NCBI GenBank assembly: GCA_018901125.1
Contig: JAHIFE010000187.1
Span: forward strand, 1-59,837
Source: Pseudomonadota bacterium
Lineage (GTDB): Bacteria; Desulfobacterota; Desulfobacteria; Desulfobacterales; RPRI01
Length of the DNA stretch: 59,837 nt
Reading direction: 5' to 3'
Shown here: positions 17,452-25,920 of the stretch, in pieces
Numbering within the stretch: the stretch's first letter is position 1
How the letters are laid out: the number at the start of each line of letters is the position of its first letter
Notes under the pieces: generated by a model
What the model saw: the letters and a program-made list of their open reading frames with translations, nothing else
What the model was told of the DNA's origin: nothing
Databases searched by the model: none
Translations under genes and position numbers: made by a program

Positions 17452-19449
17452 ATGATTAAAAAGGCGATTTATGTTGGGCTCATTTTTTTGCTGGCTGTTT
17501 TTTTGTTTTCTTGTGCTGCAGGAAAACAGGATTTCGAAGTCGGCATGAAACTACACCAGGCCGGAAAAAATAGTGACGCAATTGCCTATTTAGAAAAAGC
17601 TATTGCAAGTGAGCCGGATAATGCAGAGTATAAAAAAGCTTTAGCAGAACTTAAGGAGAGCCTGATATCAGAGTATGTTTCAAAGGCTTCAGAAACCATA
17701 AACGATAAAGCACCTGTTACAATTACGTCTTTAAATTCAGCTAAAGCCAACCTTTCGAAAGCAAAGGAGATTGATCCAAATAATCCTTCCGTAATAAGAC
17801 TTTCGGAACAACTTGATAAACAGGAAAATTCAATTATATCAAAAACAAAAAATTTATACGAAGAAGCTAAGGCTTTGCTGGCTGCGGAAGAATGGGTTCA
17901 GGCAAATACAAGCTTAAGACAGATTCAGGATATATTTCCCAATTATATGGATTCATATCAACTCTTAGAGCAAACGTCAAAAGAAGGCTCAGAGGCATTT
18001 TATAACAAAGCAAAAACTCTTTTTGACAATGATGATTTTAAGGACGCATTAAAAAATCTTAAAGATGCAATTTCGTTAAAGCCTGATCACAGCCCTTCGG
18101 TAAAACTCCTTGCTCTTATTAAAGAACGGGATAATAAAAATTATTTTATTGAAAAAGGCAGAAAAGCCGTATCTGATCAAGATTGGAGTAACGCACTCAA
18201 AACATATAACAAAGCTTTGGAATATTCTCCAAACGATGAATCCTTAAAATCGCTGATTTCGGTGGTTTTACAAAAACTTGGTACGTATTATATCCAAACT
18301 ATAAGAAACCAGATGGCAGATGGTTGGTATTACAAGGCTTTTGAAACCTATAACGCAGCATCGAAAAATGTGGCTGATCCCAATTCAACAGAATTCAGAA
18401 CCATTCGAAATGAGCTTGCATCTCAGGCAAATTCAATGGCAACCAGGTTCAAAGATCAGAAAAAATATGGCACCGCCTGGTTCTGGTTCAGTATGCTCAA
18501 GAATATTTCACCTGATTATCCTGAAATATTTTCAAACAATCTTGCCATGGAAGACAAGATAAGACAAAGAGTGCAAAAATCTATAGCTGTTTTTGATTTT
18601 TCAAGTCCTTCACAACACAAAGATTCCGGTATCATAGTTGCCAATAATCTCATAACCTACCTGTTTAAAAACGCAAGCGGGGATATCAAAATTCTTGAAA
18701 GAGAAAACTTGAAATCAATATTGGAAGAAATGAAACTCGGACAAATTGGTGTTGTTTCCGAACAAACCGCAAAAGAGATGGGACGGGTATATGGCATAGA
18801 TGTCGCGGTCATGGGAAGTGTATTATTATACCAGGTTGAAACATCCGTTTCCAACGGAACAAAAACCGCAAGATACCAGATAGGAACAGAAATCCAGGAC
18901 AATATCGAATACCTGAATTGGGCTGCTAAAAATCCCAATCCAACACCGGGCCAGCTTGCGTCTGCGCCTCCTGCAAAAATCTCATCACCTAAATATTCTG
19001 AAAAAGACTACGCTGTATCCAACCATAAGAAGGTAGGCTTTGTTCAGCTTTCATTTCGGATTGTTGATGTTAAAACAGGAGAAAACATTCAGGTAAGAAC
19101 TATAGAACGCAAAGAAACGGTTGAGGATGATACAAGCGCAGGTCTACCGGAAGCTAATGTTAAATATGATCCTCTCGTAATCCCCACAGATACCGAACTT
19201 CTCCAGAAAATGACGAGTGAAGTAGTTGCTGAACTCGGGAGAGAAGCTTTAAAGCCCTTAAACAATCTTGAAAAAACAAATTTTCAAGACGGTGAGCAGT
19301 ATTTGAAAAGAAGAGAAAAAATTCAGGCTGCCGAAAGTTTTGTTGACGCTATTTTTGATGAAAAAATGAAAATGGTTCTAGGTTCTCCTCTGACCAAAAA
19401 AGCAATGGAGCATCTTGATGATATTTTCCGTAATTATAAAGAAAATTGA
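17452..19449 (+). CDS. TPR lipoprotein with CsgG-like domain
   Basis: The N terminus has a lipoprotein signal ending in the lipobox LFSC (Cys at about residue 21), so the protein should be lipid-anchored. TPR-like helical repeats follow to about residue 350 (AGKNSDAIAYLEKAIASEPDN is one; DWSNALKTYNKALEYSPND another). From about residue 377 a CsgG-like domain begins: IAVFDFSS, ILERENLKSILEEMKLGQ, and GIDVAVMGSVLLYQ. CsgG-like modules build periplasmic or outer-membrane assemblies, but this long TPR fusion has no assigned role. A strong GGAGG site lies before ATG 17452. It is the middle gene of the envelope cluster. Confidence 0.82.
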   Translation: MIKKAIYVGLIFLLAVFLFSCAAGKQDFEVGMKLHQAGKNSDAIAYLEKAIASEPDNAEYKKALAELKESLISEYVSKASETINDKAPVTITSLNSAKANLSKAKEIDPNNPSVIRLSEQLDKQENSIISKTKNLYEEAKALLAAEEWVQANTSLRQIQDIFPNYMDSYQLLEQTSKEGSEAFYNKAKTLFDNDDFKDALKNLKDAISLKPDHSPSVKLLALIKERDNKNYFIEKGRKAVSDQDWSNALKTYNKALEYSPNDESLKSLISVVLQKLGTYYIQTIRNQMADGWYYKAFETYNAASKNVADPNSTEFRTIRNELASQANSMATRFKDQKKYGTAWFWFSMLKNISPDYPEIFSNNLAMEDKIRQRVQKSIAVFDFSSPSQHKDSGIIVANNLITYLFKNASGDIKILERENLKSILEEMKLGQIGVVSEQTAKEMGRVYGIDVAVMGSVLLYQVETSVSNGTKTARYQIGTEIQDNIEYLNWAAKNPNPTPGQLASAPPAKISSPKYSEKDYAVSNHKKVGFVQLSFRIVDVKTGENIQVRTIERKETVEDDTSAGLPEANVKYDPLVIPTDTELLQKMTSEVVAELGREALKPLNNLEKTNFQDGEQYLKRREKIQAAESFVDAIFDEKMKMVLGSPLTKKAMEHLDDIFRNYKEN

Positions 19450-19609
19450 TGAACACTAAAAATTGCTTTGTATGAGTCCGGCTAATTGGGTTCGATGTCG
19501 TATTCGTATCAATATAATTATATTAATTGACCGAGCATTATGCGCTTTTCATATTATCAGTCTCAAGGCGGTTTGCTTTGCATTTAAGATTATCCGGAGC
19601 AAAATATTG

Positions 19610-21370
19610 ATGAGAAGATTGTATTGCCTGCTGATTATATCAGCCGCTTTATCTATTATATCACCTCCTAATTTGTATGCACAGAAAAAGGTTCTGGCAA
19701 TTTTCAACCTTACTGCAGCAAATATCGAAGCCATGGGTTATAACGGGGAAATCCTTCATGCTCTCATTTCATCTATTGAAACCGACAAGAGTATCGATCT
19801 GTTGCCAAGAAGGGAAATAGAAGAGATGCTTTTCAGAACTGACATTAATCTGGATAACTCTGAAAAAGCCGTGATTTTGGCCGGAAAAGCGCTTGGAATA
19901 AATTTTGTTCTTTTCGGGGAAGTTACCAAAAAAGGATCTATGATAGTAACACGGCTTAACTTGATGGATATTGAAGGCAAAACCATTCTGAATAGCTGGA
20001 GTGTGGTTTTTACGGACCACGATTCCATTCTTAAAAAAATTCCAAAAATTACTGAAGAGATAAGTACTGCTCTTTCAAATTGGAAAAGATCGTCAGGTAG
20101 CATAACAAATGAAAACAGATTGTCTCAATCAATAGATCTTGATTACCTTAATGTAATAAACGAAGGCGATTCGGTTGGTCTTTCATGGAAAATAAACACG
20201 CAAAAATCATCTTTATCATATAATGTCTATCGTTCGGAAAACAGTGATGGCCCTTACCAGTTCGTAGGAAGTACTTCGGATTGTTTTTATAAAGATACCA
20301 CGGTTAAAAAAGGACAGTCATATTACTACAACATAGGAATAATAGCTGAAACGGAACCGGAGATAAAAAGTTCTCATACCACGCAGATACAGAATGTCGG
20401 GCAAAGAGTACCGCGTCCTCCTCTGGTTATGGGTGCGAAAGGCTATATCAAAAGAGCCGAAATTAAGTTTGTTCCATCGCTTAAAAACGAACAGGATTAT
20501 TTTAACATAGTAAAATATAATTTATACCGTAAAAAAAATGAAAATGACTGGGAAAATATCAAAACGGTTGATTCAAAAAACATGACACAGACCGATCCGA
20601 TTATTACGGTTATAGATGAAAGCGGTTTAAATGACGGCGCAAATTATACCTATGCGCTTTCAAGCACCGATGATTCAAATATTGAAAGTCCTCTTTCCGA
20701 CCCTGTTTCAATTTCTACGGTAAAAGCTCCTGTATTAACTCTTGTAAGAGATGATCTGTTAAGAAAAATAAATCTTTCCTGGACATTTGTGGAAAACGCA
20801 TCGGGTTATAGTCTTTATAGAAAAACAGAAAATGCGTCCTGGGAAAAAGTAGCCGATATTACTGAGGTCTTAACAACAAATTTTTCTGATGTAAAAAATA
20901 TATCCGACGGCATACAGTACATCTATCGAATCACTGCTTATGATGACAAAAAGGAATCCGGCTGCTCGAACGAAGTTAAAGGAAAAACAAAAGAACTTCC
21001 CGGTTTTCCGGAAAACCTTCAATCTCAAGATAGTTTGGCTAAATCGGTTACTTTAACATGGACTGCTATAGAAGACCCTGATATCGGCGGTTATAATATT
21101 TACAGGGGTGCTGACTGCAATAATATGCAAAAAATTGCATCGATTAAAAACTATAGGTCAAACACATATTTCGACAAAGGTGATGCTTTAAAACCACTTG
21201 AAGACGGGAAAAATTATATATATTCATATCTTGAAAAAGGTGATGCCTTAAAACCGCTCGATGACGGGAAAAAATATTTCTATGCAATATCTGGTTTTAA
21301 CCTGTTTGATGCCGAAGGGAAGCGGAGCAATTGTATTGAGGCGGAAACAAAATCAGCATCTGTTAATTAG
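19610..21370 (+). CDS. exported CsgG-like + fibronectin type III repeat protein
   Basis: I chose ATG at 19610, which gives 586 residues and a clean signal peptide (LLIISAALSIISPPNLYAQ), with GGAG 10 nt upstream. An open frame extends 147 nt further out, but its sequence looks non-coding. Residues 25-155 form a CsgG/FlgT-middle-like domain (VLAIFNLTAANIEAMGY; LLPRREIEEMLF; LGINFVLFGEV). Four or so fibronectin type III-like modules follow (SLSYNVYRSENSDGPY; NLSWTFVENASGYSLYRK; GGYNIYRG). The last module contains a 20-residue tandem duplication (KGDALKPLxDGKxYxY twice). The stop codon overlaps the target duplication of the MITE-like element at 21373. Confidence 0.78.
   Translation: MRRLYCLLIISAALSIISPPNLYAQKKVLAIFNLTAANIEAMGYNGEILHALISSIETDKSIDLLPRREIEEMLFRTDINLDNSEKAVILAGKALGINFVLFGEVTKKGSMIVTRLNLMDIEGKTILNSWSVVFTDHDSILKKIPKITEEISTALSNWKRSSGSITNENRLSQSIDLDYLNVINEGDSVGLSWKINTQKSSLSYNVYRSENSDGPYQFVGSTSDCFYKDTTVKKGQSYYYNIGIIAETEPEIKSSHTTQIQNVGQRVPRPPLVMGAKGYIKRAEIKFVPSLKNEQDYFNIVKYNLYRKKNENDWENIKTVDSKNMTQTDPIITVIDESGLNDGANYTYALSSTDDSNIESPLSDPVSISTVKAPVLTLVRDDLLRKINLSWTFVENASGYSLYRKTENASWEKVADITEVLTTNFSDVKNISDGIQYIYRITAYDDKKESGCSNEVKGKTKELPGFPENLQSQDSLAKSVTLTWTAIEDPDIGGYNIYRGADCNNMQKIASIKNYRSNTYFDKGDALKPLEDGKNYIYSYLEKGDALKPLDDGKKYFYAISGFNLFDAEGKRSNCIEAETKSASVN
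21175..21284 (+). repeat. in-frame tandem duplication inside the FN3 protein gene
   Basis: Two copies of roughly 50 bp lie at a 60-bp period and code for KGDALKPLEDGKNYIY and KGDALKPLDDGKKYFY. They differ at several bases, mostly in synonymous or conservative positions, so the duplication is not brand new. It keeps frame and adds 20 residues to the last module. Confidence 0.85.
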
Positions 21371-21372
21371 TA

Positions 21373-21514
21373 GAGCCAGTTTCAAAACGTCCCATTTTAG
21401 CCGATCTCTGCGTTGGGCGAAAATTTTAATCCTCTAAATACTCCATGTATTCCTGCGGTTAAAATTTTCATCCGCCTTGACCTTGACCAAACTGAAACGT
21501 TTTGAAAGTGGCTC
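21373..21514. mobile_element. 142-bp MITE-like element, copy 1
   Basis: Terminal inverted repeats begin GAGCCAGTTTCAAAACGT on the left and end ACGTTTTGAAAGTGGCTC on the right. Inner inverted repeats GAAAATTTTAATCC and GGTTAAAATTTTC surround a central ATACTCCATGTATTCCTGC. It is flanked by the 4-bp direct repeat AGTA (21369-21372 and 21515-21518). It has no coding capacity, so it depends on a transposase encoded elsewhere. The left duplication overlaps the stop codon of the preceding gene. Confidence 0.88.
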
Positions 21515-21753
21515 AGTAGTAAAAAAAGACCATTAACGCTAAAACGTTTATCAACTCACTCGCTTTAGAATTTCATATAAGCTGATTTGCAGCCGCAGAA
21601 CAAAGGCCATTTTAAAATCCATGCGGTTCGGATTCGCTCTTATACCCCCCAATATTGACTCCGATTAGATGTTATGTAAAAATTCCTCTCGACTTCGTTG
21701 CTAAGAACGCCATTTGTGGTATAGAATTACTCTTCACGATGTGCTTAACTATG

Positions 21754-21895
21754 GAGCCAGTTTCAAAACGTCCCATTTTGGCCGATCTCTGCGTTGGATG
21801 AAAATTTTAATCCTCGAAATACTCCATGTATTCCTGCGGTTAAAATTTTCATCCGCCTTGACCTTGACCAAACTGAAACGTTTTAAAAGTGGTTC
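21754..21895. mobile_element. 142-bp MITE-like element, copy 2
   Basis: Same length and structure as copy 1, in the same orientation, with only a few base differences (the right tip reads GGTTC instead of GGCTC). The direct repeat TATG flanks it (21750-21753 and 21896-21899). The 235 bp between the two copies (21519-21749) show no coding sequence or motif that I can support. The AsmA-like gene starts 33 bp downstream. Confidence 0.88.
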
Positions 21896-21927
21896 TATGA
21901 TTTATTAATTTTATTATCAGTGAATAT

Positions 21928-24900
21928 ATGAAATTTATTAAAAAAATGTTGTTCTGGACAACATTCTGGACGGGTATTCTTTTAATAATCGCTCTTGTTA
22001 TATCGCTTTTACTGCCGCATATAATAAGCCCTGAATATCTTAAAAGCAAAATTGTAGAGCAGGTCTCTCTAAGGATAGGATATAAGATCAATCTCCAGAA
22101 TGTTGATATTATATTATTTCCACGTCTACATGCAGATATAAAAAATACAACATTATTGGTGCCTGGCAATTTTTCAGTAAATATAAACAGCATAAAAGCA
22201 TATCCTGAAATATGGCCTCTTCTTACAGGAAGTGTTAATATCAATAAGCTTTATCTTGATGCTCCCAATATAAAAATTAATATTCCGGAAAGGCTTTCTG
22301 GGGAAACCGACATACAGATAAATATTGCTTTACGGAAAATAGAAAAAAAGTTGTATGATTTTTTCAGGAGCCGAACATTAGAAAAAACAGATATACTTGT
22401 TGAAATCAGAAGCGGAAATATAGATCTTTATACCGGCAAACGTCTTTATTTCAATTTTGGAAGTATATTTTCCCACTTTAAGCTAAATCCAAAACATATT
22501 GAAATGGTATTGAACGCCAAATCAAATATCAGTAATAACATATCGATAAAAAGCCAATATTTTTCTGATAATTCAAATAATAATGGAAATATTAAGATAT
22601 ATAACCTGAATCCAAAACTGCTTTTTGATTATCTTTACCCTGATTCGGCTTTAAAGATCGCTGATTCCAAAGCAGATGTGCAAATATATTTTACTAAAAA
22701 AGGAGCTTTAAATTATAATGCAAAATTCAAAGGTAAAATTGATCATCTTTCGTTTAAAAGAAATAATGAAAATCTGATTCTTAACAGCAGGCATCTTTCC
22801 GGGGATATAAATATATATGGAGAAGAAACCAACATTAATATTGAAAAGTTTATTCTTGATAATACCGAATCAGTTTTTTCAGGAAGTTATGTTGTAAATA
22901 CTTCATATCCTTATGTACAGTTTGACTTGCAAGGTAAAGATATTGATATTAAAGAGACCGGAAAAATTGTACTATTTCTTACAGGGGAATCAAATACATT
23001 TCAGGAGATATTTAATGTATTAAAAGAGGGGAAGGTTCCGTCTGTAAGCATCACAGCCAAAGCCCCTCAGGTTTCGGAACTGGGAAATATCAAAAACATA
23101 TTTATAAAAGGAAGTGCTCTTAATACCAAAATATCTGTGCCTATGCCAGCGCTTGAGATTTATGATATAAAAAGCGAAGTAACTGTTTCGGGAGGAATTC
23201 TTGAAGCAATTAATGCAGAAGGCAGGCTTGGAAATTCGCTTGCGCAAAACGGAACGTTTAAACTCGGTCTTTCGGAAGACAGTAATTTATTTTACCTTGA
23301 TGCTTTCGTGAATGCCGATATTTCTCCTCTTCCTTCCATCCTCAAACAAGTTGTTAAAAACAAAAGCTTTTTAAAAGAATTATATTTAATAAAACAATGT
23401 GAAGGGAAAGCAGTAGGAAAACTGACTATCGATGAAAAAGCGGGGTCGTATTCCACAAAAGTTGATGTTTCAAAATTTGATATAAAAGGTGTTTACAGCC
23501 GATTCTCAAATCCTGTTGCTGTTATCGGAAATAAATTTTTCCTGGATGATTCCGTTGTTAAATTTATGGTTCTTAGTGCGACAACCGGGAATACTTCAGG
23601 TTCAAACCTGTCTGCCGAATTCAGATTTGATAAATATAATTCTTTTAAAATTTTATCCGAAAAAACAACTATAGATTCTAATGAGGCAAATCAGTTTATA
23701 CTACCTTTTCAAAGTGCAAAAAAATCAGCGGAACAATTTCATATCAGGAAAGGAACCGTTACCCTAAACAATATTGAGCTAAACGGTCCTCTTTTTGATC
23801 CTTCCAAATGGGTTTTAAAAACAGACGGCAAAATAGACAATATGATAGTTGATTGCAAATCGCTATTAAAAGAAGCAATTAATATAACAAACCTGAAATT
23901 TAATGCTTCCCAAAATAAAAGTAAACTTTTTCTAAAATTCACGGATGCATATTTTCGAAAAACTTTTATCCCGAATCTTTTTGCTGAATTTGGGCTTGAA
24001 AAGGATTACGATTTTAAAATTCGATCAGAACAAGCATCGATAGATGCTAAAGAGATCAATTTGTTTACACCATATTTTCAACTTACCGAAACTGTGAAAG
24101 AAAGTATTAATATTAACAAAGGAACAGCCTTGCTGTATAATTTTAATCTAAAAGGTCCTTTGTTTAAGCCTGATAAATGGTCTTATAAAACAGACGGTAA
24201 AATAGGGAATATGCTTGTTGATTATAAATCGGTTTTTAGAGAACCACTTAATATAACAAAATTAAATTTCAAAGCATCCAGAAATTTTACAGACAATAAT
24301 TCAGGGCAAAATAAATATAAAATTGAAGATGGATATATTTCATCAGGCAAAAGCCATATAACTATTGATGGTGATATCGAATTATTAAAAGAAGAATTGC
24401 TGCTGGATATAAGAGCTTTTTCAGAATCCCTGTACTGGGCGGATATAAAGGAGCTGATAAATCAGCCCGCTATTAAAAGCTGTCCGGCAGAAAAAGCACC
24501 GACTTCATTTGTAAAAGGGATTATCCGTACACATATAGATAATTTTATATATGACGATTACACATTACATCCTGTTAAAGCAGATATTTTATTTGGTCAA
24601 AAAAAAATAATAAGTATTGCTGTTTCAGAAGCAAATATTTGTGGAATTTCATTAACAGGAAAAATTGAGGCATGCCCAACAAAAGTAGAATTTAAAATAA
24701 ATCCTTTTGCAAGAGATCAAGAGATTGAGCCTTGCCTCAAATGTTTTTGGAAAGGCAAGCATCTTGCGACAGGGATTTATAATCTTAAAGGTAATATTTA
24801 TTCAAAAGGAGAAGAAAAAGAAATTTCAAAGCTGCTTTATGGAGTTCTTGAATTTAATGCAAGCAAGGGAAGGATATACAGACTCGGATTTCTTTCAAAG

Positions 24901-25377
24901 ATATTTGCTTTGCTAAATGTTACTGAAATATTCAGAGGTAAGCTTCCTGATCTTATTGGAGAAGGTTTTGCTTATAATAGTATAAGTATCGAAGGAAAAC
25001 TTGAAAAAGGAAATTTTGTTGTAAGCAAATTTGTAATTGATGGCGCTTCAATGGCAGTAGTATGCACCGGCAATATAGATATCAGTAACAACAGGGCAGA
25101 TCTTATTGTTCTGATTTCCCCTTTTAAAACTGTTGATCTTATAATTAAATATATTCCTGTGTTAAGCCAGATTCTGGATGGCAATATAATCTCCATTCCT
25201 TTTAGAGTTCTTGGCAAAATTGAAGATCCGGATGTTATCCCCCTTTCTCCCACAGCAGTTGGATCAGGTTTGTTGAATATGCTCCAAAGAACTATCGCCA
25301 TTCCTGTTAAAATTATACAGCCTCTAACTTCAGATAAAGGTGCTGTGAATAATGATAAAGTTAAAAGCGCAGAGTAA
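21928..25377 (+). CDS. AsmA-like envelope protein
   Basis: The 1149-residue protein has one N-terminal membrane segment (ILLIIALVISLLLPHII) and then a long beta-rich periplasmic part. The opening (YLKSKIVEQVSLRIGYKINL, then VDIILFPRLHADIKN) is typical of AsmA-type proteins, which bridge the inner and outer membranes and are linked to phospholipid transport. The C-terminal region (GILEAINAEGRLG; FRVLGKIEDPDVIPLSP) fits the family. An internal duplication with a 123-residue period is clear: KGTVTLNNIELNGPLFDPSK near 608 and KGTALLYNFNLKGPLFKPDK near 731. The ATG has a weak ribosome site just after MITE copy 2, so transcription may start in or near the element. Confidence 0.82.
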   Translation: MKFIKKMLFWTTFWTGILLIIALVISLLLPHIISPEYLKSKIVEQVSLRIGYKINLQNVDIILFPRLHADIKNTTLLVPGNFSVNINSIKAYPEIWPLLTGSVNINKLYLDAPNIKINIPERLSGETDIQINIALRKIEKKLYDFFRSRTLEKTDILVEIRSGNIDLYTGKRLYFNFGSIFSHFKLNPKHIEMVLNAKSNISNNISIKSQYFSDNSNNNGNIKIYNLNPKLLFDYLYPDSALKIADSKADVQIYFTKKGALNYNAKFKGKIDHLSFKRNNENLILNSRHLSGDINIYGEETNINIEKFILDNTESVFSGSYVVNTSYPYVQFDLQGKDIDIKETGKIVLFLTGESNTFQEIFNVLKEGKVPSVSITAKAPQVSELGNIKNIFIKGSALNTKISVPMPALEIYDIKSEVTVSGGILEAINAEGRLGNSLAQNGTFKLGLSEDSNLFYLDAFVNADISPLPSILKQVVKNKSFLKELYLIKQCEGKAVGKLTIDEKAGSYSTKVDVSKFDIKGVYSRFSNPVAVIGNKFFLDDSVVKFMVLSATTGNTSGSNLSAEFRFDKYNSFKILSEKTTIDSNEANQFILPFQSAKKSAEQFHIRKGTVTLNNIELNGPLFDPSKWVLKTDGKIDNMIVDCKSLLKEAINITNLKFNASQNKSKLFLKFTDAYFRKTFIPNLFAEFGLEKDYDFKIRSEQASIDAKEINLFTPYFQLTETVKESININKGTALLYNFNLKGPLFKPDKWSYKTDGKIGNMLVDYKSVFREPLNITKLNFKASRNFTDNNSGQNKYKIEDGYISSGKSHITIDGDIELLKEELLLDIRAFSESLYWADIKELINQPAIKSCPAEKAPTSFVKGIIRTHIDNFIYDDYTLHPVKADILFGQKKIISIAVSEANICGISLTGKIEACPTKVEFKINPFARDQEIEPCLKCFWKGKHLATGIYNLKGNIYSKGEEKEISKLLYGVLEFNASKGRIYRLGFLSKIFALLNVTEIFRGKLPDLIGEGFAYNSISIEGKLEKGNFVVSKFVIDGASMAVVCTGNIDISNNRADLIVLISPFKTVDLIIKYIPVLSQILDGNIISIPFRVLGKIEDPDVIPLSPTAVGSGLLNMLQRTIAIPVKIIQPLTSDKGAVNNDKVKSAE

Positions 25378-25494
25378 TGGACGCCGACAACAATACGTTT
25401 GTTCGCAAGGCAGAATTGATCTTAATGCCATATATTGAATTCCTAAATTATCCACGGCCTCCGCCGGTGTAGGCTAACGCATATCAGGGAAATT

Positions 25495-25920
25495 CTATGT
25501 GCAAGTGCGTTTTTTTTGGGGAGGTATATAACCGGTTCTTCCCTGTTCAATTATTCTTCTTCTATATGCCTGATATATCTTATCCAAAAGATCATCAATA
25601 GTTATAGGTTTCATAACAAAATCAAAAGCACCAAGTCGTATTCCCTCTGTTCCGGTTTCAATCGAACCATGACCTGTAAGAATTACTATTTCCGATTTGA
25701 TCCCCTTTTTTTTAATCTCTTTTAGTGTGGCAATTCCGTCCATACCCGGCATTTTTATGTCAAGTATTATGACATCGAATACTTTTTCATCTACGATACA
25801 AACAGCGCTTGCTCCATCATATACAGCTGTAGCCTCATAACCTCTTTTAGTTAAAAGTTTTACAATATTGTTTGCGAAGGCCTTCTCATCATCTACTATG
25901 AGAATTTTGGGCTCACTCAT
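25495..25920 (-). CDS. stand-alone receiver (response regulator) RR1
   Basis: A CheY-like single receiver domain of 141 residues. The acid pocket is VDDE (10-12), the phosphoacceptor is D54 in IILDIKMPGMDG, and the switch residues are T82 (LTGHGS) and K104 (MKP). No output domain follows, only a basic tail (AYRRRIIEQG) also present in other receivers of the cluster. The ATG overlaps the end of HK1 by 4 nt, so the pair is translationally coupled and RR1 is the likely HK1 partner. This is the last gene of the minus-strand block. Confidence 0.92.
   Translation of the reverse strand: MSEPKILIVDDEKAFANNIVKLLTKRGYEATAVYDGASAVCIVDEKVFDVIILDIKMPGMDGIATLKEIKKKGIKSEIVILTGHGSIETGTEGIRLGAFDFVMKPITIDDLLDKIYQAYRRRIIEQGRTGYIPPQKKRTCT

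Noticed and set aside
16340-21370. Flagellar assembly (FlgT) annotation for the envelope cluster
   Set aside because: Only domain-level resemblance; no flagellar gene is nearby.
21614-21640. A tRNA-like GGTTCGGATTC segment
   Set aside because: No cloverleaf arms can be built around it; no tRNA gene was found in the window.
21373-21895. CRISPR-like direct repeats
   Set aside because: The repeated units are 142 bp with inverted ends and target duplications, not short repeats with spacers; no cas genes.
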